In this document: positions 1-5,798 of the stretch, one piece after another | Layout of the letters: each line of letters starts with the position of its first letter | How positions within the stretch are numbered: the stretch's first letter is position 1 | NCBI GenBank assembly: GCA_964589725.1 | Contig: CAZPUJ010000447.1 | Span: 1-5,798, forward strand | Reading direction: 5' to 3' | DNA length: 5,798 bases | DNA from: CAYSHJ01 sp964589725 | GTDB lineage: Bacteria > Planctomycetota > Planctomycetia > Planctomycetales > Planctomycetaceae | Notes under the pieces: model-generated | The model's input: the letters and a program-made list of their open reading frames with translations, nothing else | Told to the model about the DNA's origin: nothing | The model's database searches: none | Translations under genes and position numbers: made by a program

Positions 1-1
1 G

Positions 2-2836
2 GCGCGGCAGTGGCTGGACCTCGCGCGCTATGCGGACTCGGCGGGTTACGCGGATGATCCGGGGCGCACGATCTGGGCGTATCGCGACTGGGTGATCCGC
101 GCGTTCAATGCGAACCGACCGTTCGATCAGTTCACCATCGAGCAGATCGCCGGCGACCTGCTGCCGAACCCGACCGACGAGCAACTCATCGCCACGGCAT
201 TCCATCGCAACACGCTGACGAACAACGAAGGGGGCACGAACGACGAAGAGTTCCGCAACGTCGCCGTCGTCGACCGAGTCAACACGACAATGGCCGTCTG
301 GATGGGAACGACAATTCATTGTGCTCAATGCCACACGCACAAGTACGACCCGATTTCGCAGGAGGAATACTTCCGCTTATTCGCGTTCTTCAATCAGTCC
401 GAAGATGCCGACCGTAAGGACGAGAGTCCGTTCATCGCGCTGGAATCCGATGCGCAACGTCAGCAGCGAGCGGCGTGGACGTCCGAGATTGCACAACTCG
501 AAAAGAAAGTCAGCACCTCGACGCCTGAGATCGTCGCCGGACAAACGAAATGGGAACAGTCGTTCCCGCTGGATTTGAAATGGCAAGCACTGAAGCCCAG
601 TTCGGCCGCATCGAAAGGCGGAGCCGCCGTCACGATCGCTGACGACGCTTCGATCCGCGTGGCTCCAGGACAAAAGACCGACACGTACACCGTGGAATTG
701 CCGCTCGCAACCGGGCCGCTCAATGCCGTGAGGCTCGAAGCCTTGACGGATGATCCGCTCGCTGGCAAAGGGCCGGGACATGCCGGCGGCAACTTCGTGC
801 TGTCGAAGCTGTCGGCCACGCTCACGCCGCCGAACGGCACGCGGTTGAACGGCCGATTCGTCCGCGTTGAATTGCTCGGAAAAGGTGTGTTCCTGCATCT
901 GGCCGAGGTGCAGGTCTTCAACGGCGCGGACAACGTGGCGGTCAAAGGCGAGGCCAAACAAGTCAGCACCGATTATCGCGGAGCGCCCGAACGAGCGATC
1001 GACGGCAAGACCGACGGCGTGTACGTGAACGACTCCGTCTCGCACACGGCCGCCGCCGAGAATCCCTGGTGGGAAGTCGATCTCAAGGTCGAGCAGTCAA
1101 TTGACCGTGTCGTCATCTGGAATCGCACCGACAGCGGCACCGAGGCTCGGCTGAACAATTACCGAGTACTCGTCCTCAACGAGAAGCGGGATGTCGTCTC
1201 CGAATTCAAGAGTACCGAACCTCCGAAGCCATCGCGCGAGATCGCCCTCAGCGGCGTCCGCGAAGTCCGATTCTCCGCCGCGCTCGCCGATCATTCGCAA
1301 GTCGGTTTTGAGCCGCGTTTCGTCATCGAACCGCAAATGGACAAAGGCTGGGCCGTCGGCGGACAGCTTGGCCAATCGCACATTTTGACGTTGATTGCGA
1401 CCACGCCCGTCGATGTGCCGGCGGGCGCGAAACTCACGGTCACCTTGGAACACAACTCGGTTCACGAGAACCACACGCTCGGCCGCTTCCGGCTCGGTGC
1501 GACCAGTGACGCCCGGGTGGCCGAGTTCGCGCGCACGCCGCCGTCGGTTTTCGCGATGCTTAACACGAAGCCGGAGCTGCGCACGGACACTCACAAGGCG
1601 GAGCTGGCGAAATACTTCTTGAGCATCGCGCCGGAACTGCAAGCCGACCGCGACAAACTCGCGGCCGTCAAGAAGCAACTTGCCGATCTGAAGCCTGCGA
1701 TCACCGTGCCCGTGATGAAAGACCTCGCCGCCGCCATGCGTCGCAAGACGCAGATTCAACGGCGCGGCAATTTCCTCGATCTCGACAAGGAAGTGAACGA
1801 GGGAACGCCCGCCGCATTTCATCCTTTGCCGGGCGATGCCCCGATGAACCGCTTGACCTTGGCGAAGTGGCTCGTCGACGAGAACAACCCACTGACCGCT
1901 CGCGTGATCGTGAATCGGTATTGGGAACAACTCTTCGGTATCGGCATTGTGGCCACCAGCGAAGAGTTCGGGGCACAAGGCGAGTTGCCGTATCATCCCG
2001 AACTGCTCGACTGGCTGGCTTTGGAATTGATGGGGAGAGGGGGAGAAGGGGAGAGGGGGAACAACACCGATGTGCCTTCGCCCCGTCGCCCGTGGGATGT
2101 CAAACGACTCCTCAAATTGCTCGTGACCTCGGCTGCGTACCGTCAGTCATCGCGTGTTACTCCCGAACTGCAAGAGCGGGATCCTGACAACCGTCTGCTC
2201 GCTCGCGGTCCGCGCTTCCGCCTCTCAGCCGAGACGATCCGCGATCAAGCTCTCGAGGTCAGTGGATTGCTCAGCCCGAAGATGTACGGCGAACCGGTCA
2301 AGCCGCCGCAACCGGCGATCGGTCTCAGCGCCGCGTTTGGCAGCGGCATCGACTGGCAAACCAGCATGGGCGACGACAAGTTTCGCCGTGGCTTGTACAC
2401 AACCTGGCGTCGCTCGAACCCGTACCCGTCGATGTCGACGTTCGACGCCCCGAACCGCGAAGTCTGCACGATCCGCCGCGGCCGCACGAACACGCCGTTG
2501 CAAGCACTCGTCACGCTCAATGATCCGGTCTACATCGAGGCGGCTCAGGCATTAGCCCGTAAGATCGCCAAGTCGGCCAGTACTCCGCCCGAAAAAGCTC
2601 GCTTCGGTTTTCGCGCGTGCTTGTCACGGCAACCGACTGACGGCGAGTTGCAACGCCTGGTCGCACTCTACCAAAAAACGCTGGAGGAATTCGCGAAAAA
2701 GCCCGACGAAGCCAAGAAGATGGCCACCGATCCGATCGGTGCAATTCCGGAGGGCGCCGACATAAAAGAGTTGGCCGCCTGGACGGTCGTTGGTAACGTG
2801 CTGTTGAATCTGGATGAGATGTTGATGAAACGATGA
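2..2836 (+). CDS. PSD1/DUF1549-DUF1553 planctomycete surface/cytochrome-like protein, 5'-truncated by window edge
   Basis: The frame is open from the left edge, so the GTG at 92 is an internal valine (DWVIRAF), not a start. There are 944 visible residues, counted from position 2. Residues 4-16 (WLDLARYADSAGY) through about 140 form the later part of DUF1549 (PSCyt2), including GTTIHCAQCHTHKYDP. Its CAQCH at 107-111 fits a haem-c CxxCH pattern, although haem binding is not shown. Residues about 280-405 (GRFVRVELLG, HLAEVQVF, ERAIDGKTDG, NPWWEVDL, IDRVVIWNRTD) resemble an F5/8-type C (discoidin) galactose-binding fold. DUF1553 follows at about 588-940 (MNRLTLAKWLVDENNPLTARVIVNRYWEQLFG, quoted in part here as NRLTLAKWLVDENNP; RRGRTNTPLQALVTLNDP; ELAAWTVVGNVLLNLDE). 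The missing N-terminus would normally hold the signal peptide, the start of DUF1549 and often a PSCyt1 cytochrome domain. The family is usually paired with DUF1501 proteins. Its exact function is unknown, and a role in exported polysaccharide use is only inferred from the carbohydrate-binding-like fold. Confidence 0.93.
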   Translation, partial: ARQWLDLARYADSAGYADDPGRTIWAYRDWVIRAFNANRPFDQFTIEQIAGDLLPNPTDEQLIATAFHRNTLTNNEGGTNDEEFRNVAVVDRVNTTMAVWMGTTIHCAQCHTHKYDPISQEEYFRLFAFFNQSEDADRKDESPFIALESDAQRQQRAAWTSEIAQLEKKVSTSTPEIVAGQTKWEQSFPLDLKWQALKPSSAASKGGAAVTIADDASIRVAPGQKTDTYTVELPLATGPLNAVRLEALTDDPLAGKGPGHAGGNFVLSKLSATLTPPNGTRLNGRFVRVELLGKGVFLHLAEVQVFNGADNVAVKGEAKQVSTDYRGAPERAIDGKTDGVYVNDSVSHTAAAENPWWEVDLKVEQSIDRVVIWNRTDSGTEARLNNYRVLVLNEKRDVVSEFKSTEPPKPSREIALSGVREVRFSAALADHSQVGFEPRFVIEPQMDKGWAVGGQLGQSHILTLIATTPVDVPAGAKLTVTLEHNSVHENHTLGRFRLGATSDARVAEFARTPPSVFAMLNTKPELRTDTHKAELAKYFLSIAPELQADRDKLAAVKKQLADLKPAITVPVMKDLAAAMRRKTQIQRRGNFLDLDKEVNEGTPAAFHPLPGDAPMNRLTLAKWLVDENNPLTARVIVNRYWEQLFGIGIVATSEEFGAQGELPYHPELLDWLALELMGRGGEGERGNNTDVPSPRRPWDVKRLLKLLVTSAAYRQSSRVTPELQERDPDNRLLARGPRFRLSAETIRDQALEVSGLLSPKMYGEPVKPPQPAIGLSAAFGSGIDWQTSMGDDKFRRGLYTTWRRSNPYPSMSTFDAPNREVCTIRRGRTNTPLQALVTLNDPVYIEAAQALARKIAKSASTPPEKARFGFRACLSRQPTDGELQRLVALYQKTLEEFAKKPDEAKKMATDPIGAIPEGADIKELAAWTVVGNVLLNLDEMLMKR
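2032..2092 (+). repeat. In-frame purine-rich, repeat-like insertion inside the DUF1553 domain
   Basis: A 30-base uninterrupted purine run (2032-2061, mostly GGGGAGA-type units) is followed by about 30 bases of C-rich sequence. Together they encode about 20 low-complexity residues rich in Gly, Arg and Glu, then Pro (visible residues 678-697). In the DUF1553 relatives I know, the helix LLDWLALEL(M) runs almost directly into WDVKRLLKLLVTSAAYRQSS, so this stretch looks like an extra loop of about 60 bases that kept the frame. G/A-rich tracts of this sort are common between genes in planctomycetes. That it is an inserted repeat is an inference from composition and from the expected family spacing. 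Confidence 0.55.
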
Positions 2837-2837
2837 C

Positions 2838-2842
2838 GGAGG
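2838..2842 (+). promoter_or_regulatory. Shine-Dalgarno sequence for the Uma2 gene (GGAGG)
   Basis: GGAGG lies 5 bases before the ATG at 2848 and just after the stop of the PSD1 gene (TGA, 2834-2836). It favours 2848 over the in-frame ATG at 2833, which overlaps the stop as ATGA and has no good ribosome binding site of its own. Either start implies translation coupled to the upstream gene. Confidence 0.7.
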
Positions 2843-2847
2843 CTCGC

Positions 2848-3567
2848 ATGTCAGCACCCACAGCCGTTAAACCCCGAGCAACTTCGCCGGCCACTCTTCC
2901 GCCGCTGGAACCAGGCGACCGGCTAACTCGCGACGAATTCGAACGCCGCTATGAGGCAATGTCGGACTTGAAGAAGGCCGAACTCATCGAAGGAGTCGTC
3001 TATATGGCCGCCGCCGTGAAGTTTGAGAAGCACGGGCATCAACACAATCATTTGAATGTCTGGTTGGGCTTGTATGAAGCCGAAACTGGAGGCGTGGTTG
3101 CTGGTGACAATTCGTCGCTCCGCCTGGACCTCGACAATATGCCGCAGCCGGATTGTCTGTTGCTGCGGCTGCCGGAGTTCGGCGGGCAAGTGGAGATCGT
3201 CGATGGCTACATCGAGGGCGCGCCGGAGTGGGTCGGCGAAGTCTCTTCGAGCACGGCGAGTTTGGACTTGCATGCGAAGTTGAACGTTTATCGTCGGAAT
3301 GGCGTTCGCGAATACCTTGTATGGCGCGTGCGCGACGCCGAGATTGATTGGTTCGTCCTGCGCGAGAGCCAGTTCGAACGCCTCCCCCCAGGCGCCGATG
3401 GCATCTTGAGAAGTGAGCAGTTTCCCGGCTTGTGGCTTGATCCCGCGGCGATGACATCGGGTGAGCTGAGACAAGTCATCGAGGTGCTGCGGCAAGGATT
3501 GGCCAGTCCGGAACATGCCGAGTTCGTTCGTGCCCTGAAATCCGTGGCTCAGAAGAAGCGTCAATAA
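2848..3567 (+). CDS. Uma2-family (DUF820) PD-(D/E)XK nuclease-like protein
   Basis: This is a 239-residue protein, normal for planctomycete Uma2 members; the alternative start at 2833 gives 244. Family landmarks in order are AELIEGVVYM (44-53), QPDCLLL with the Asp of the PD motif at 102, then GAPEWVGEVSSSTASLDLHA with Glu131, Lys144 and Tyr148. After these come NGVREYLVWRV and a C-terminal stretch with GILRSEQFPGLWLDP and GLASPEHAEFV, as in relatives. Asp102, Glu131 and Lys144 are the likely metal-site residues of the restriction-endonuclease fold. No signal peptide or membrane segment is visible, so it should be cytoplasmic. Uma2 genes are greatly multiplied in planctomycetes and cyanobacteria, and their substrate and physiological role are not established. 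The gene sits between the PSD1 and DUF1501 genes, which are usually adjacent, with an 11-base gap to the former. I am confident of the family, but nuclease activity is inferred. Confidence 0.92.
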   Translation: MSAPTAVKPRATSPATLPPLEPGDRLTRDEFERRYEAMSDLKKAELIEGVVYMAAAVKFEKHGHQHNHLNVWLGLYEAETGGVVAGDNSSLRLDLDNMPQPDCLLLRLPEFGGQVEIVDGYIEGAPEWVGEVSSSTASLDLHAKLNVYRRNGVREYLVWRVRDAEIDWFVLRESQFERLPPGADGILRSEQFPGLWLDPAAMTSGELRQVIEVLRQGLASPEHAEFVRALKSVAQKKRQ

Positions 3568-3573
3568 CTCCTA

Positions 3574-3719
3574 GCGCGGCGAAGCCGCAAAGTAGCCCTG
3601 TCGCTCCGCGACAGGACAGCCAAGTGTCCAAACGATGCGGAATACCTCTACCACAACCATCTACGAGCGACGTCGCCGAAGTATTCGGCTTTCCTGACGC
3701 GGAGCGACAGGGCTACTTC
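3574..3719 (+). repeat. Pair of inverted REP-like palindromes (BIME-like), GTAG type
   Basis: Arms 3590-3616 and 3692-3718 are reverse complements over 27 bases with one A/A mismatch; the outer 21 bases are perfect. They enclose 75 bases. Each arm is itself a hairpin. The left one is GTAG (3592-3595) followed by an 8-bp stem CCTGTCGC/GCGACAGG with loop TCC (3597-3615). The right one is its inverted copy, with a one-base stem mismatch (3693-3711), ending in CTAC (3713-3716). A GTAG tetranucleotide beside a hairpin is the signature of REP sequences recognised by REP-associated tyrosine transposases. A further small hairpin GCGGC-GAA-GCCGC (3576-3588) lies just outside on the left. The core holds the perfect palindrome GCGACGTCGC (3667-3676) and GCCGAA-GTA-TTCGGC (3675-3689). 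No T-run follows either hairpin, so it is not a classic intrinsic terminator, although it could stabilise or attenuate the transcript. Confidence 0.85.
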
Positions 3720-3777
3720 CATGCAGAAAAACAACATCTTCAGCCTTCACGATCTAAAAAGTTCATTGCTGTTTCTC

Positions 3778-3781
3778 GGAG
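3778..3781 (+). promoter_or_regulatory. Shine-Dalgarno sequence for the DUF1501 gene (GGAG)
   Basis: GGAG lies 7 bases before the ATG at 3789, a good distance. It supports that start over the GTG at 3624, which lies inside the inverted repeat. The rest of 3720-3777 shows no -35/-10 pair I would defend. Confidence 0.6.
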
Positions 3782-3788
3782 ACCCGCG

Positions 3789-5258
3789 ATGGATCCTCGT
3801 ACCGAACAACTCCAGCACATCACTCGCCGACATTTCTTTAAGCACAGCCAAGCTGGCATCGGCGCCATCGCGCTGGCGTCGCTGCTGACCAAGGACACGC
3901 TCGCGGCGCCGAGCAGCACGCCGACCACGAGCAGCGTGGTCAATCCGCTCGCGCCGAAGAAGCCACACTTTGACGGTAAGGCGAAACGGGTGATTTATCT
4001 GCACCTCACGGGCTCACCGCCGCATCTGGATTTGTACGACTACAAGCCGGAGCTAGTTCGGCTGAGCGGCCAGGACGCGCCGGAGTCGTTCATCAAGGGG
4101 AAGCGGTTCGCGTTCACGTCGGGCACGCCGAAGCTGCTCGGCACGCCGCGCAAGTTCGCGCAGCATGGCGACGGCGGCGTGTGGCTGTCGGACGCCGTGC
4201 CGCATCTGCACGACGTGGCCGACGAGATGTGCGTCATCAAGTCGATGTACACCGAGCAGTTCAATCACGCTCCCGCCGAACTGCTGCTGTACACCGGCTC
4301 GGCACGGTCCGGCCGGCCGTCGATGGGAGCGTGGGCGACGTACGGACTCGGCTCGGAGAACGAGAACTTGCCGGGCTTCGTCGTGCTGATCTCCAGCGGA
4401 GTGCAGCCGAACGGCGGAAAGAATTCGTACGGCACCGGCTTCTTGCCGTCGGTCTATCAAGGTGTGCAATGCCGGTCGAAGGGCGATCCCGTCTTGTACT
4501 CATCCGATCCCGCCGGCATGGATCGCGACATGCGGCGCGCGAGCCTCGACGCCTTGCGCGACTTGAACGAACTCCAGGCGAACGAACTGGGACATCCCGA
4601 AACGCTGACGCGCATCGCGCAGTATGAACTCGCGTTTCGCATGCAGACGTCGGTTCCGGAAGTCATGGACATCACCAAGGAGGCGCCACAAACACTCGAA
4701 GCCTACGGGGCAAAACCAGGCGAGGCGAGCTTCGCCAACAACTGCTTGTTGGCTCGACGACTGGTCGAGCAAGGCGTGCGATTCGTGCAACTCTTCGACT
4801 GGGGCTGGGACTTCCACGGCACCGGCCCGGGCGAGGACATTCGCGACGGACTCACGAAGAAATGTGCCACGATGGACAAGCCGATCGCCGCGTTGATCAA
4901 AGATCTGAAAGCTCGTGGCATGTTGGATGAAACGCTGATCGTCTGCAGCGGCGAGTTCGGCCGCACGCCGTTCCGCGAGGGCCGCACTGCCGGCGGCAGC
5001 GTACTCGGTCGCGATCATTATCCCGATGTGTACTCGCTCTGGCTGGCCGGCGGCGGCATCAAGGGAGGCTATTCGTACGGTGAGTCGGATGAACTCGGCT
5101 TCTCGATCGCTCGCGACCCCGTCCACGTCCACGACCTGCAAGCCACGATCCTGCATTGCCTAGGCTTCGACCACGCCCGACTGGTTTACCGATTCCAAGG
5201 CCGCGACTATCGCTTAACCGACGTGCATGGCAAGGTGGTCAAGGACGTGTTGGCATGA
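3789..5258 (+). CDS. DUF1501 family protein, Tat-exported, alkaline-phosphatase/sulfatase-like fold
   Basis: This is a 489-residue protein, the usual family size. The start at ATG 3789 is chosen for its ribosome binding site and because it places a twin-arginine signal at the N-terminus: TRRHFFK at 12-18, hydrophobic 22-33, and a likely cleavage region near Ala39-Ala40. Family landmarks are VIYLHLTGSPPHLDLYDYKP (68-87), SDAVPHLHDVADEMCVIKSM, FNHAPAELLLYTGSARSGRP, then WGWDFHG (338-344), SGEFGRTP (387-394), GRDHYPD (407-413) and HVHDLQATILHCLGFDH from 446, ending in RFQGRDYRLTDVHGKVV. The Asp/His/Glu residues in WDFH, EFGRT and GRDH are candidate metal ligands by analogy with the alkaline phosphatase superfamily. 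The substrate is unknown. It is probably folded in the cytoplasm and exported to act with a PSD1 protein such as the one encoded at 2-2836. In related genomes the two genes are normally adjacent; here about 950 bases carrying Uma2 and REP repeats separate them. The gene appears intact. Confidence 0.94.
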   Translation: MDPRTEQLQHITRRHFFKHSQAGIGAIALASLLTKDTLAAPSSTPTTSSVVNPLAPKKPHFDGKAKRVIYLHLTGSPPHLDLYDYKPELVRLSGQDAPESFIKGKRFAFTSGTPKLLGTPRKFAQHGDGGVWLSDAVPHLHDVADEMCVIKSMYTEQFNHAPAELLLYTGSARSGRPSMGAWATYGLGSENENLPGFVVLISSGVQPNGGKNSYGTGFLPSVYQGVQCRSKGDPVLYSSDPAGMDRDMRRASLDALRDLNELQANELGHPETLTRIAQYELAFRMQTSVPEVMDITKEAPQTLEAYGAKPGEASFANNCLLARRLVEQGVRFVQLFDWGWDFHGTGPGEDIRDGLTKKCATMDKPIAALIKDLKARGMLDETLIVCSGEFGRTPFREGRTAGGSVLGRDHYPDVYSLWLAGGGIKGGYSYGESDELGFSIARDPVHVHDLQATILHCLGFDHARLVYRFQGRDYRLTDVHGKVVKDVLA

Positions 5259-5265
5259 CAGCCCG

Positions 5266-5550
5266 ATGTTGTTCAACCTTCATAAGACGAAGGCGCTGTC
5301 GGACGTCATTATGGAATTCAAACGTGGCACGTCGATTTGGATGAAGGAGCAAGATCCGCAGATGTACGGGGCGTTTTATTGGCAAGCCGGATACGGTGCG
5401 TTTTCGGTGAGCCAATCCGCCGTCGAGACGGTGAAGCAGTACATCGCAAACCAAGCACAGCACCATTCTCGGCAGACGTTTCAGGATGAGTTTCGCGCGT
5501 TGTTGACACGCCATGAAATTGAGTTTGACGAACGTTATGTTTGGGATTGA
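5266..5550 (+). pseudogene. IS200/IS605-type (Y1, RAYT-like) transposase, C-terminal remnant
   Basis: The 94 codons from ATG 5266 match the C-terminal two-thirds of short Y1 transposases (COG1943-like): MLFNLHKTKALSDVIMEFKR, then SIWMKEQ, WQAGYGAFSVSQS, VKQYIANQAQHH, TFQDEFRALLTRH and a DERYVWD ending. The Tyr in KQYIANQ (residue 59, codon 5440-5442) is the expected catalytic tyrosine. The N-terminal part, about 50 residues including the HUH (His-x-His) metal motif, is absent. In intact relatives the segment MLFNL directly follows that motif, so the break falls just after it. The frame extends upstream to an ATG at 5227, but those 13 residues are an out-of-frame reading of the DUF1501 tail. 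There is no good ribosome binding site. The remnant begins 8 bases after the DUF1501 stop. It cannot transpose by itself and is best called a pseudogene. Confidence 0.85.
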
Positions 5551-5600
5551 TCAAGACGTTGCAATCGGAACCGACCGAAACGCCAATTCGCGAGATTCTC

Positions 5601-5699
5601 GTGCCCTTTCAGGGCACATGTCATTTGCGGGACCGGACTCAGGGCGGCGCTCGCTCCGCGAGCTTGCCCTGGGCTGATATCCTCCGCCCCGTCGGGGCG
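5601..5699 (+). repeat. Hairpin cluster (REP-like / IS200-type end repeats) downstream of the transposase remnant
   Basis: Three hairpins follow one another. GTGCCCT-TTC-AGGGCAC (5601-5617) is perfect. A larger stem-loop (5640-5671, CAGGGC pairing with GCCCTG) contains a perfect inner hairpin GCTCGC-TCC-GCGAGC (5649-5663). CGCCCC-GTC-GGGGCG (5685-5699) is also perfect. All have 3-base loops. The inner hairpin shares the 11-base core TCGCTCCGCGA with the REP pair near 3601. Blocks of this look are, as I recall, dispersed in planctomycete genomes beside short transposase genes. Whether this is the right end of the decayed element or an independent repeat array cannot be settled here. The first hairpin is followed by ATGTCATTT rather than a T-run, so terminator function is doubtful. 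Confidence 0.7.
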
Positions 5700-5711
5700 A
5701 ACAACAGATGA

Positions 5712-5798
5712 AACTTGGGCTGGTTCGAGTATCCGGCCAGCGAAAACGATGAGCCCTTTGGAGACCCACCTCGTGAGATTGTCGCACTTGTTCCTCGC
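5712..5798 (+). other. Possible start or fragment of an unidentified gene running off the right edge
   Basis: After an in-frame TGA (5709-5711), one + frame is open to the window end for 29 codons. It reads as a plausible acidic, proline-rich segment (WFEYPASENDEPFGDPP, then REIVALVPR). There is no ATG in this frame and no ribosome binding site; a TTG at 5715 would be the only early start. I do not recognise the family. The composition is protein-like, but the stretch is too short to tell from chance, and the opposite strand is also open across this region. Confidence 0.2.

Noticed and set aside
92..94. GTG at 92 as the start of the PSD1 gene
   Set aside because: The frame is open to the left edge, and the upstream residues (WLDLARYADSAGY) are conserved DUF1549 sequence, so the gene is truncated by the window rather than starting here.
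1097..1996. 299-codon open frame on the minus strand within the PSD1 gene, and similar ones at 377-1045 and 4500-5156
   Set aside because: They lie opposite well-supported genes, show no recognisable motifs and are expected from the codon bias of GC-rich coding sequence.
3590..3718. CRISPR array or intrinsic terminator at the inverted repeats
   Set aside because: There are only two copies, in inverted rather than direct orientation, with no regular spacers. No T-run follows either hairpin.
3624..3788. 55-residue N-terminal extension of the DUF1501 protein from GTG 3624
   Set aside because: It reads through the inverted REP repeat, lacks a ribosome binding site and would bury the twin-arginine signal. 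ATG 3789 is preceded by GGAG at a good distance.
5708..5752. 14-codon ORF (ATG 5708 to TGA 5752)
   Set aside because: It is too short, has no ribosome binding site and overlaps a better-looking frame.
5551..5787. 78-codon minus-strand ORF across the hairpin block
   Set aside because: It consists of translated palindromic repeats, is Arg/Ser-rich and has no domain signature.
1..5798. tRNA, rRNA or a new multi-gene defence system
   Set aside because: I saw no tRNA-like cloverleaf or rRNA segment. The only nuclease-like gene is a common Uma2 member with no toxin, antitoxin, helicase or sensor gene beside it.

Overview
The window most likely comes from a planctomycete (Planctomycetota). The evidence is a PSD1-type surface protein (DUF1549/PSCyt2 plus DUF1553) and a Tat-exported DUF1501 protein, a pair typical of that phylum. 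A Uma2-family protein, GC-rich coding sequence and REP-like palindromes fit the same picture. The genus cannot be named from the sequence.

Layout: (1) 2-2836, + strand, a large PSD1 protein whose N-terminus lies off the left edge. It has a CxxCH motif in DUF1549, a discoidin-like beta-sandwich insert in the middle and a C-terminal DUF1553 domain. The DUF1553 domain carries an in-frame purine-rich insertion at about 2032-2092. (2) 2848-3567, + strand, a Uma2-family PD-(D/E)XK nuclease-like protein, translationally linked to the gene before it. (3) 3568-3788, an intergenic region dominated by two inverted GTAG-type REP hairpins. (4) 3789-5258, + strand, a DUF1501 protein with a twin-arginine signal. 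(5) 5266-5550, + strand, the C-terminal remnant of an IS200/IS605-type Y1 transposase, starting 8 bases after the DUF1501 stop. (6) 5551-5798, no clear gene: a cluster of hairpins, one sharing an 11-base core with the REP pair, and then a possible ORF running off the right edge.

How the genes work together: PSD1 and DUF1501 proteins are commonly encoded side by side and are thought to be exported, acting at or outside the inner membrane. Their biochemical role is unsettled. Here the pair is split by the Uma2 gene and the palindromic repeat. The Uma2 protein looks cytoplasmic and has no obvious link to the exported pair, so its position is more likely the result of insertion or shuffling than of shared function. 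The REP-like repeats and the transposase remnant suggest past REP/RAYT-type activity at this locus. I found no convincing new defence or metabolic system. The most unusual features are the intercalated Uma2 gene, the repeat architecture and the in-frame repeat-like insertion in DUF1553.
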